Shown here: one piece after another, positions 56,053-64,000 of the stretch
Layout of the letters: the number at the start of each line of letters is the position of its first letter
How positions within the stretch are numbered: the stretch's first letter is position 1
Source of the DNA: Kingdonia uniflora
Taxonomy: Eukaryota > Streptophyta > Magnoliopsida > Ranunculales > Circaeasteraceae
Assembly (NCBI GenBank): GCA_014058105.1
Contig: JACGCM010002568.1
Coordinates: 2,046,001 to 2,110,000 of the forward strand
Direction: 5' to 3'
DNA: 64,000 bases
Notes under the pieces: generated by a model
The model's input: the letters and a program-made list of their open reading frames with translations, nothing else
Databases searched by the model: none
What the model was told of the DNA's origin: nothing
Translations under genes and position numbers: made by a program

Positions 56053-56690
56053 GACATTCTGCCAGTTAAATCAAGGATAATACTTGGTTTGGCTGAATCC
56101 ACTCAATCTTCTGCGATTAGACAAAGGTAGCACTTGTTCTCAATCAATGGGCTCTACCAGATATAAGATAAAGCAAAGGCAATACGAGCTGTCATCTCTT
56201 TCCATAAGCCTGCGACATTCTACCAGTTAAATTTTGGATACCACTTGGTTTGGTCGACTTTACTAAATGTCCTACAATTAAAGCAATGTAGCACTTGCTT
56301 TCAATCAATGGACTCTCTGCCAGACATAAGATAAAGCAAAGGTAATACTAGTTTTCATTTCTTTCCATATGTTTGTGACATCATACTAGTTAAATCAAGG
56401 ATAACACTTGGTTTGGCTGACTTTACCACATCTTCTGCGGTTAGAACCAGGTAGAGCTTGTTTTCAATTAAATAACTCAACCGGACATAAGATTAAGTAA
56501 TGGTCATACTAGCTTTCATCTCTTTCACTATGTCTGTGATATTCTATCGGCTTGGTCAAGGTTACGTTTGTGTCGACTGTATTATTCAACTCCTAGATTA
56601 AAATAAAGGTAATACTAGTTTTTGATAGAAGAGCTTAACAAGACATAGGATAAAGCATAGGTAAAACTAGCTTTCATCTCACAACTGGTC
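56053..56690 (+). repeat. E5 tandem repeat after pol (unit ~162 bp, about 4 copies)
   Basis: GACATTCTGCCAGTTAAATC at 56053, variants at 56214, 56377 and 56538 (spacing 161, 163, 161). Each unit holds ACTTGGTTTGG, AAGGTAGCACTTG and GACATAAGATAAAG-type blocks; the last copy is the most diverged. Confidence 0.9.
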
Positions 56691-56701
56691 TGCTACAAGT
56701 A

Positions 56702-57060
56702 TTATTTCTTTTTCTGGTTTATATACAACAACTGCAATGGCGTTATTTCTATTGTAGGGATATCAGCTTTGCTTACCCCCACAACAGGAGGTCTATTAGC
56801 CATAAATTCTCGAGCTTGAGCAATGAAAATTATCCTGCCCTCCTTTATCAATTTGGCAGTTCGAGGGCCCAGATGAATTCCCATGTTGCTAGTGCAATCT
56901 CCTTAATCTATGTCAACCCTACAGATACATACCCTTCCTGACATATAGTCAAACAAGGTATCTTTCTCTAGCTCAAATCTTTTAACCTCTTCTACGAAAT
57001 AAGCAATCTCAGATCTCAATAGTTTGAATGCAAGGCTTGAGTTACAACTGAATGAGACCA
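56702..57060 (-). pseudogene. E5 antisense gene C, C-terminal remnant
   Basis: Minus strand from the E7 insertion: YFVEEVKRFELEKDTLF (coiled-coil-like), a stop near 56910, then MGIHLGPRTAKLIKEGRIIF, AREFMANRPPVVGVSKADIP and a stop at 56702. Direct similarity to E1 C is weak; the call rests on strand, on the place just after the tandem repeats, and on the coiled coil followed by a short tail. Confidence 0.45.
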
Positions 57061-57062
57061 AT

Positions 57063-57793
57063 ACAGGGGCCTAATTTCTTTAAGAGGGGAAGTTAGCTCT
57101 TACAACACTGAATCAATCTTCAATCAAAGGAATGCAAGTAAAGAATCTAAAACATGAACAATATATAGGCAATTAATTGTGTAGAGGCCCAAATGTGACA
57201 CTCTACGACCTCTGATAAGGATTTTTAAAAAAATATTTTATTACTGATGAGGAATCGAAGGTTTGAATACTGGGTTTTATAGGGTGGTCGAAGGTAAAAT
57301 TCAAGAGGGCTGGGGAGAATTTTTTTAACCACTCCTTGGCTCCCTATCTCTCCTATTTATAGAATCATAGGAAGCTTAGTCACCAAGTATGGGTTAGATT
57401 AAATAGGTACTGTCAGGATATCCCGACGGGGTATGGGCGCCGGACGTGTCTGTATTGCCAGTGTAATAGTTGTGGGAGGTGTCTCTGTACTTTTACACTG
57501 TGGCGCAATAGTTGGGCCTGTCACTGAAGCTGTAAGGACCAATCATTGCGCCGTCTTATTCGGTGAGCTGGCTGCCTGTCCCATCATATTTCGACCATGT
57601 GCAGATACGATCGAAGGGTTTCTGCTACGATGTGTTAGTCCGTCCTCCAGGCTAGTTTGGAGTCGAAGCTTCGTCTTTAGGGGATCTTTGGAAGGCTTGT
57701 TTTTAGGATTGAATTGGCTTTGATACATTAGGGTAGGCTACAAAGTAGACTTCGAGTGTCTGGGGGGGTCGAAGGCTGCGACTAGGTTACTAA
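57063..57793 (-). repeat. E7 3' LTR
   Basis: About 731 bp, matches the E6 3' LTR along its length (E6 734 bp). Terminal TG changed to TA. TATA (minus) at 57353-57362. The polypurine tract (minus GAGAGGGGGCAAAT) follows at 57795-57811. Confidence 0.82.
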
Positions 57794-57958
57794 ATTTGCC
57801 CCCTCTCAGTGAGGGGGTCAAAGCTAGGTAGAGAGGCGTTCGCTGAGAAAACTGTTTGGCCTTGGAATTTTAGCAGTTTGACTGTTGGTTTTCGGGTAGG
57901 TAATAAAAGAGGGTAATTAAGAGGTATAAGTGGTTATAAGGTAATAAATGATGTGAGA

Positions 57959-57966
57959 CTATAAGT
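57959..57966 (+). promoter_or_regulatory. Possible TATA box for E7 antisense gene A
   Basis: GACTATAAGTATGGG, about 80 bp before the ATG at 58047. E6 lacks this stretch by deletion. Confidence 0.4.
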
Positions 57967-58046
57967 ATGGGTTATTGTTTAGGGATACTGTATAACCTTC
58001 TTCTTTTCATTCTTCTCTTTTTCCTCTGCAGATTTTTAAAATATCT

Positions 58047-58202
58047 ATGAATACCATGTCCAACACACGATATCAAAAGAGGACGGGGTTCACCCAGGAT
58101 CGTCGCGTAGGACGGAAAACTGGTGAACTTCATATAAAGTTCTTCGGGCATCATGATCTGGACTGGGACATGCCCAAACTGGTAGAGATAGAGGCTGACT
58201 AA
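58047..58202 (+). pseudogene. E7 antisense gene A
   Basis: ATG at 58047; reads QDRRVGRKTGELHIKFFGHH, DLDWDMPKLVEIEAD and stops at TAA 58200-58202. Compared with E6 gene A a 36-bp deletion removes the INGEPYSYRW block and shifts what follows, so the C-terminal half is out of frame. Confidence 0.58.
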
Positions 58203-58797
58203 AATATGATTTTACTACTGTGGAGAAGCGCTATCTTTTTCTGTCAGTTTTGGTCGAATGTTTTGTTTGTACAGAAGAGGAGATAGAGGAACAGGGGGTG
58301 GTGAGTAGAGCTAGATCTTCTGGAAGTAGGGATACTTTTTGATGTGGTAAATATTCGTATCTTTAGATTTTTGGGGCTTTTTGTTTGGGGTTATTGTAGC
58401 AATGTATTATGCTTTGTCAGGCGGATAATGTAATGGAAATAATATTTTCTGAAACTTTGTATTACTGTATCTGATTGATAATGTAGACGAATACTCTCAA
58501 AGGTGCACTTAGCACATTCATGTCATCAAATTGTTAATAGTAGGTGAAAAATTGTATCAAAGTATAATGATATGATCGAAGGTTATGATATGATCGGGCA
58601 TTATGATATGATTAAACGTTCGATGTTGGAGGTTTGCTCGACTACAAATCCTTAGGAATGAGGTTTGAATGCAGGTATAGACGAATCGGTTACGTCTAGG
58701 AAGTTGGAATAGTTGGTTGTTGAGTTTTCGAGGTAGGGAATTGAAGATCACAGTTAATGCGGGTAGGGAAGAGGGAAAGTTGAAATTGGTTCTCAAG

Positions 58798-58805
58798 TAT
58801 AAAAG
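58798..58805 (+). promoter_or_regulatory. TATA box for E7 antisense gene B
   Basis: AAGTATAAAAGAGAC, 79 bp before the ATG at 58884. Confidence 0.65.
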
Positions 58806-58883
58806 AGACTATGTTGGAAAGGATTTCTTCATCGTTCTTCAACCATTCTCTCTTCATCACTTCTCATATTTTTTCAGATCAAG

Positions 58884-59200
58884 ATGGCTGCAGACATACC
58901 CGTTCAGGAGGACCAGGCGGCTGTGAAAGTCAGGCGGTTACGGAAGGCCTTATTGGGTCTTCAACAGAAGTTCGGTATTAAAGAAGATATTGATGCTGAA
59001 ATGCCGAATCTTTTTGAGGTAGAACCCGGGGCACCAATCCTTGGCATTCCCTTTGCATACTGGAAGGGAATATTTTAGATGATGGGCCGTTACCAGACCA
59101 TCGGTTGTCTCTTCTTGAGGTCTTTGCAGAAGATATAGTGGACCAGGAGGATACGGATGTTGCAGCCATGGTTGAAGAGGAGCATAACGCAGATAATTAG
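58884..59200 (+). pseudogene. E7 antisense gene B
   Basis: ATG at 58884: MAADIPVQEDQAAVKVRRLR, KALLGLQQKFGIKEDIDAEM, PNLFEVEPGAPILGIPFAYW, TAG at 59076-59078, then a one-base shift and HRLSLLEVFAEDIVDQED to TAG 59200. Matches E6 B over its length apart from a different N-terminus. A polyadenylation-like AATAAA is at 59300. Confidence 0.65.
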
Positions 59201-60125
59201 GGTCCTCTGTCTGTTTGGCATTCTTGTTGTTGTCTTCTTTTCTTCGGCTTCCTTTCAATTATTTTTTTGGCGAGGCTTGTAATATGTTTTCTCTTTCTGA
59301 ATAAAATTGGTGTTTGGAAGTACTGTTGTAGTATTATTCTTACTCTTCGTAGGTAATAACTTGATTTGTCGAACTGAAACTAATAGTATAATCGGAATTC
59401 TTGAAGTGGTATTGTAAGCTATCGAATTAATAAGATAACTGTTGAAGTATAGTGTTTGGATTGCTCGAAGTCAAAACTTGAATTGTTGAAGTAAAAATTA
59501 TAGTCTGTCAAAGTCGGAGTATTATCTGTGGAAGTTGAAAAGATTGATCTGTTGGTGCAAAAGGTTGGGTCTATAAGCATAAATGTATGACTGCAACCTG
59601 TCAAAGGGTAAATGTGATTTATCGAAGGAAAATTGGCAATCTGTCGAGATAATAGAGGCGCGAGGTTTTGAATTGACGAATGTGCTAGTGATCAAATGTC
59701 GATATATTAGAAAACTAAATTTGAGGCTATCTACTGATGAGTCTTCGAGATGTGGAGTGGTCGATTGCTCGAATTCGAAGAGTGTGTCGACGGTTATGTT
59801 TGATTTGATTAGCCATTCTGACAGCCTAGACAGCTGATCTGTCAGGACGGTACGTGCGCCTGGGGAAGTGTGGCAAAAAGTAATCATGATTTTTGCTCAT
59901 ATTACGGATAAAGTTATGACTTGACTATGTTTAGCTTTGAGTAAGGGTGAAAGGTTTCGAGAAGCTTTTGCTTTTATAGGCAAGTTGAAGTGAGCGTGCT
60001 GCTCGCACGTGGGTGATATGAGGGGTAAATAAGTCAAAATACATTGTAGCCAAAGAGCCGTGGTAGTGGGGTCTTGGTAATGATAATGGTTAGAAAATTG
60101 AGGCGGTTTTGGTTTTTCGAAAGAG
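59201..60125 (+). other. Region between genes B and C of E7
   Basis: No supported ORF. Holds the same TCGAAG-rich stretch (59340-59640) and conserved block (59815-59910, CAGGACGGTACGTG) as E6, upstream of the gene C TATA box. Confidence 0.45.
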
Positions 60126-60133
60126 TATATAAG
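60126..60133 (+). promoter_or_regulatory. TATA box for E7 antisense gene C
   Basis: AAGAGTATATAAGCGTGAG. Confidence 0.65.
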
Positions 60134-60277
60134 CGTGAGAGGAGTAATCACTGTACTGTTTACTAAGAAAAATCAAAGAGAGTGAGGAGAAGAGAACGTA
60201 CGCCATTAGAACTTGAGAGTAGTTGCTACAGTTGTTGCATTAATCTTGCTGTTTCGATGATAGTGCTTCTAACACAG

Positions 60278-60553
60278 GTATGTCACTTGATCTCTGCCAA
60301 TTTTTATTTTGTTTTCCATTATGAGTCTGTGAGTAGGACATTCTGGGTTTATGGTTTGGAGGTTATCTTCGATGATAAGGAGATTTGATGAATTTGGGTT
60401 TCGATCCATTCTGGGATTTTGGGTGTTTTTGAAGAGGCATAGGGCTTTATATCGAGGTTTCGATAAATCTTCTAAAGGGGGTAGATTGGATATGGGTTAT
60501 GGATACAAAATTATTAAATTTACTGATCTAATTGCGTGCCTCTTCTTCTGTAG
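60278..60553 (+). other. Intron 1 of E7 antisense gene C (276 nt)
   Basis: Donor AACACAG|GTATGT, acceptor CTTCTTCTGTAG|GC. It lies just before the start codon position. Confidence 0.7.
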
Positions 60554-61407
60554 GCTAAAATACATAACCGTCAAGCTTCGAGACGGAGGCTGATAGACTA
60601 AGAGATCAAAGCATTCAAAGCTAGTATTTTTGGTTGAGCCTCAGCGGATGAGGGTAGCGACTTAGAAGTTATAGATGTGATTACCGAAACCCCTTTGTCT
60701 ATAGTTCTGCCGGCTGTGAAGGTTCCGATTACGAGATGTCGTAAGACGATAGTGACTGAGGATAGTGAGGCAGAGGAGATAGTGTGGGGAGAGAGGGACG
60801 AGGGTGATGTAGGACTTTCCGGTGGTAAAAAGGGAGAAGGGGTGCAGAGTGACGAAAGTGGGGTTTCGACTGTGTCAGATTGGGTCGAAGGTGTTGCTAA
60901 CCCTAGAGATAGAGCTAGATTGGATCGATTTGCAGCCAAGCTGGAGCTGTCAAAAGTGGGGGAATTTTTAAGTGTGGCGGGGGCAGGGTTAACCTTCAAA
61001 TCAGACCCTGAGGAAGGGACAATGGCTTATGGAGGCCAGATTCGATTGAGGATGGAACTTCCTCTTCAAAGAGTGGTGAAAGAAGTAATGAATTTTTGGG
61101 AGGTGGCCCCGGTGCAAATGAACGGAAATTTTTATGTGATGATGAGGGTCATATAGGGGATGAATCCAAAATTGAGTGGCGAGGGTCGGGGTTTGATGAA
61201 GTGGTTTAAAATTATTACCTTCTACTCGAAGAAGGCGAGCCAGAACCTAGGTACCTACCACATCCAATGTCACCCAAAGAAGCCCAGGTTCTTTGATCTG
61301 TGTTGACGGGTCGAGGGTGGAATGAATTTTATTGATAGTACAGGGTAACTATGAGACTTTTGAGGGGGAGGAACTTTATAAGTTGTATCATAGGGTGTAT
61401 AATCAAG

Positions 61408-61482
61408 GTAAGTTTACTATCAAAGGATCGTTATTGATATTTTTCATGAATAAGTGGTGAATATGTTTTGTTTGTTTTGCAC
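61408..61482 (+). other. Intron 2 of E7 antisense gene C (75 nt), acceptor mutated
   Basis: Donor ATCAAG|GTAAGT intact; acceptor TTTTGCAC in place of CAG. Confidence 0.65.
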
Positions 61483-62056
61483 GTCCGAAGAATCTTTCTT
61501 GGAACAATTCGAGGAACTACATTGATGCTTTGCGCGAAGCTAGTGAGGATTGTGTATATTCTATTTTTGACAATCTTGGTATCAAGAGGCAAAGAAGGAA
61601 GAAGGGGGATTCCTTGCTTTGAGGCGCACCCGTTACACCGAAGCCATCGAAGAGGAAGAGAGGCAAAGGTGGTACAAAAGTTCCCGAAGAAATGGAAGGG
61701 GAAGAGTTACCAAGAAATTATCAGTATGTTCCAAGAATACGGAGGGGGTCGAAGAAGCTGCGCCAGTGCCCAAAGGAGCAGGCGATGCTTCGAGATTGAG
61801 GCCGAGGCAGGTTTGAACACAGACTGAGAAGGGGAAGGGTCGGGTTGTTCCCGAAGATCAGAAGGTGCAGCAATCGAAGGTTAGCCAGCGCAAAAGGTGT
61901 AAAGCACTGGGGGAGGATGATGCATTAGATAAGGATGAAGAGATGACAGAGGCTGAATGACAGGATCAAGCAGTAGCAAAATAGGCTTCGATGGTCTAGC
62001 TCTGCAAAGACTACCTAGACGAAGCTTTGAAGGAAATAAAGAGGAGTATGTTTCAG

Positions 62057-62150
62057 ATAACTATTTTTAAATTTCATCAGTGAGAGTCTGAGATTTTCAT
62101 TTAAATTCTTCGAGTTTCGAAGGGTACTAACTGCTTAAATATTCTAGCAG
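62057..62150 (+). other. Intron 3 of E7 antisense gene C (94 nt), donor mutated
   Basis: Donor TTTCAG|ATAACT; a TACTAAC branch-point consensus at 62126-62132; acceptor ATTCTAGCAG|ATG. Confidence 0.6.
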
Positions 62151-62750
62151 ATGGAGGTTTGGGTGCAATCGTACAACAAAACATTATTATCTGTAAAGGA
62201 GAAATTGCGACAAGCAGTGGAGAGTCTGGATCTTTCTTGGGCGACTGAGGCGTCGTTGGTCTCTGAAGTCAAGAAGTTGAAGCGAGATCTGGCGGCGATC
62301 ACTGACTCGTTTGATGAGAGGATCAAGCTTCATCGGTCAAGGCAGGAGTGGGAGTGGTCGGCAAAGCTTACGGGAAATGAAATGGAGAAAGCAGAACATA
62401 AGGTGAGTTTCCTGTGCCAGTATGATGGTGAATGTAAGGTGAATGTCAAGTTGAAAATGTTTATAGAAGATAAGGGGCATGACCCCGATATGTTGGATCC
62501 TTTCCCAATTTCCCCAAAACTTATTGATGGAGATGATTTGTAGATGAAGGTAGGAGAAGCTGATATTGTTGATGAGGTAGCTGGAGGTACAAGAGGTGGT
62601 ATGGAGGCTTATGTTATTGGAGCGGCCTGTGGTGGAACTATGGATGGTTTGGTTGTCGATGGTTCGGGGTCGATGCCTTCTACTGATGGTATTGAGGTTA
62701 TTGGTGCTGGGGGACCTGTGGAGGAAGAAGGTGCAACCGTACCGATATAA

Positions 62751-62848
62751 GGTATTTGGAGTTGGGGTTTCATGATTTCCTTTTTGGATTTGATGCTGAG
62801 CTGTAATATTTTGAACTATGTTTTTTTTGTTGGTTTTTGAACTCGGTA
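62751..62848 (+). other. E7 gene C 3' UTR, interrupted by E8
   Basis: GGTATTTGGAGTTGGGGTTT and TGTAATATTTTGAACYATG match E6 after its gene C. The last five bases before E8 (CGGTA) are its candidate target duplication. Confidence 0.5.
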
Positions 62849-62987
62849 TGTAGTAGCCTACTCGTAGCCTTTGACAGACAGCCAAAACCCACTTCATAGC
62901 CTACTCGAATGAATCGAAGCCCACTCAATCCCTAAAATAGGCTCCCCAGAGATCCCCCAGAGACAAACCTTCACCACCAGATAAAAC

Positions 62988-63670
62988 TTCGGGGACAGAT
63001 CAGTACATTCAAACAGACATCCTTCAACCATATCTACATATGGTCGAAGTATGACAAGATAGACAACCAGCTCACCAGACAAAGCTTCGGGGACAGATCA
63101 CTACATTGCAGCAGACATCCTTCAGCCATATCTACATATGGTCGAAGTATGACAAGATAGACAGCCAGCCTACCAGACAAAGCTTCGGGGATAGATCAAT
63201 ATATTCCAGAAGACATCCTTCGACCATATCTACATAAGGTCCAAGTATGACAAGATAGACAGCCGGCCCACCAGACAAAGCTTCAGGGATAAATCAGTAT
63301 ATTCCAGCAGACATCCTTCGACCATATCGACATATGGTCGAAGTATGACAAGACAGACAACCAGCCCACCAGATAAAGCTTCCGGGATAAATCAGTACAT
63401 TGCAGCAGACATCCTTCGACCGTATCTACATATGGTCGAAGTATGACAAGAAAGACAGCCAGCCCACCAAACAAAGCTTCGGGGATAGATAAGTACATTA
63501 CAGCAGAAATCCTTTGATCATATCTACATATGGTGGAAGTATGACAAGACAGACAACCAGTCTACCAGACAAAGCTTTGAGAACGGATTAGCATCCTGCA
63601 GAAGAATCCCTTCGACCTCACTAGCACACGGTCAATACAAGATTAGACAGACAGCTACCTCATCAGATAA
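62988..63670 (+). repeat. 98-bp tandem repeat in E8 U3, about 7 copies, each with a hairpin
   Basis: Units begin at CTTCGGGGACAGATCA 62988, 63085, 63183, 63281, 63379, 63477 and 63575: spacing 97, then 98 five times. Most units hold a palindrome with 12-bp arms (CTTCGACCATAT / ATATGGTCGAAG) around a 4-base loop, for example near 63217-63345. The LTRs of E6 and E7 have one copy. Confidence 0.93.
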
Positions 63671-63855
63671 GACAGTGCATTGATTGGCCCGTGCATCTAG
63701 AGTGACAGGTCCAACCACCGCGCCGTTCAAAGACCTCACCAATAAATGTTACAGTAATAGTACAGACGAGACCGGCGCCCATAACTCGTCGAGATTTTCT
63801 GACAGTGTAATCATGCAACCCTGACCAACACTTGGTGACTCAACTCTCTATGTTT

Positions 63856-63865
63856 CTATAAATAG
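63856..63865 (+). promoter_or_regulatory. TATA box of E8 LTR
   Basis: GTTTCTATAAATAGAGGAG, about 1.0 kb into the LTR. Confidence 0.7.
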
Positions 63866-64000
63866 AGGAGAGGGGAATGCAAGCAGGGGTTAGAAGAATC
63901 ATCTCCAACCTCTTGCATTTTACCTTTGACCACCCTTTACTCGAACCCTGTTATTTACTCTTCAGTAATACAATCTGTCTTAAAAATCCTCATCAGAGGT

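Larger units (their letters stand above)
36885..57062 (+). mobile_element. E5: Tat-lineage gypsy element, split by E6 and cut by E7
   Basis: Pieces: 5' LTR 36885-37473 plus 50248-50278 (E6 sits in it), primer site 50281, gag, protease, RT, RNase H pair, integrase to 55870, 162-bp tandem repeats, then the end of an antisense gene C, cut by E7 at 57063. Same family as E3. Very many stops suggest it is older than E6, as nesting also requires. Its 3' LTR is not in the window. Confidence 0.85.
60560..62750 (+). pseudogene. E7 antisense gene C
   Basis: Collinear with E6 C. The start codon is ATA here (ATG in E6). Stops near 60595 and 60634 are followed by an open stretch (60677-61156): acidic Glu/Ser-rich part, RLDRFAAKLELSKVGEFLS, GGQIRLRMELPLQRVVKEVM, NFWEVAPVQMNGNFYVMMRV, TAG at 61154-61156, KIITFYSKKASQNLGTYH. 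Intron 61408-61482 has acceptor AC in place of AG. Then NYIDALREASED-type block and a basic region. Intron 62057-62150 has donor AT. Last exon (62151-62750): SVKEKLRQAVESLDLSW, LVSEVKKLKRDLAAITDSFD (coiled coil), a TAG at 62541-62543, and a Gly/Val-rich tail to TAA at 62750. Confidence 0.72.
57063..62848 (-). mobile_element. E7: Tat-lineage gypsy element of the E6 family (3' part)
   Basis: Minus strand element whose 3' LTR and antisense unit are in the window; pol would lie to the right, past E8, outside the window. Collinear with E6 from LTR through genes A, B and C. Inserted in the 3' part of E5. Confidence 0.85.
62849..64000 (+). mobile_element. E8: 5' LTR of an E6-family element, runs past the window end
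   Basis: Starts TGTAGTAGCCTACTCG, identical in its first 16 bases to the E6 LTR start (minus strand). U3 is expanded by tandem repeats. TATA at 63856. The last bases (CCTCATCAGAGGT) match the R/U5 region of E6. The remainder is outside the window. Confidence 0.85.

Noticed and set aside
62988..63670. CRISPR-like direct repeats with palindromes
   Set aside because: The whole 98-bp unit is repeated with no unique spacers, and it lies in the U3 of a plant LTR.

Overview
This window is repeat-dense nuclear DNA of a flowering plant, most likely a eudicot. The evidence is stacked plant LTR retrotransposons of three types (Ty3/gypsy Tat lineage, Ty1/copia SIRE type, Athila-like), a plant L1 LINE carrying a plant-type RNase H, and fragments of plant genes (sucrose transporter, CBL-interacting kinase, receptor-like kinase, F-box/FBA protein). 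No intact host gene, rRNA, tRNA or CRISPR array was seen.

Layout. E1 (1-11622, +): Tat-type gypsy element cut at its 5' side by the window, with gag, protease, RT, two RNase H domains, integrase, a 129-bp tandem repeat, antisense genes and a 3' LTR. 11623-15435: broken host gene fragments. E2 (15436-28955, -): SIRE-type copia element with gag, pol, a third ORF and 3' LTR, carrying a nested LINE (18606-22102). E3 (28956-32985, -): truncated Tat element. E4 (33498-35484): two Athila-like LTRs head to head, forming a large inverted repeat. E5 (36885-57062, +): Tat element of the E3 family. E6 (37474-50247, -): complete Tat element inserted in the 5' LTR of E5. E7 (57063-62848, -): Tat element of the E6 family inserted in the 3' part of E5. 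E8 (62849-64000, +): 5' LTR of another E6-family element inserted in E7.

Most interesting system. In all three Tat families the space between pol and the 3' LTR carries a unit on the opposite strand. In E1, E6 and E7 it consists of up to three genes (A and B, small; C, large). Most have their own TATA box, and C has spliceosomal introns. E6 and E7 keep three introns of C at matching positions with almost equal lengths (276/276, 74/75, 94/94 nt). In E1 a 74-nt intron removal keeps the frame open at the matching place. A and B of E6 are paralogues of each other. E5 keeps only the C-terminal end of its C gene.

A second notable point: the gag-protease and pol frames of E1, E3, E5 and E6 are the same frame, separated by one stop codon. 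In all four it is followed by CAA TTA or CAA TCA, which fits the tobamovirus-type readthrough context CARYYA. This suggests pol is made by programmed readthrough.

All coding regions carry stops, frameshifts or deletions, so these copies look inactive. Calls rest on motif reading by eye; percent identities, ages and expression were not measured.
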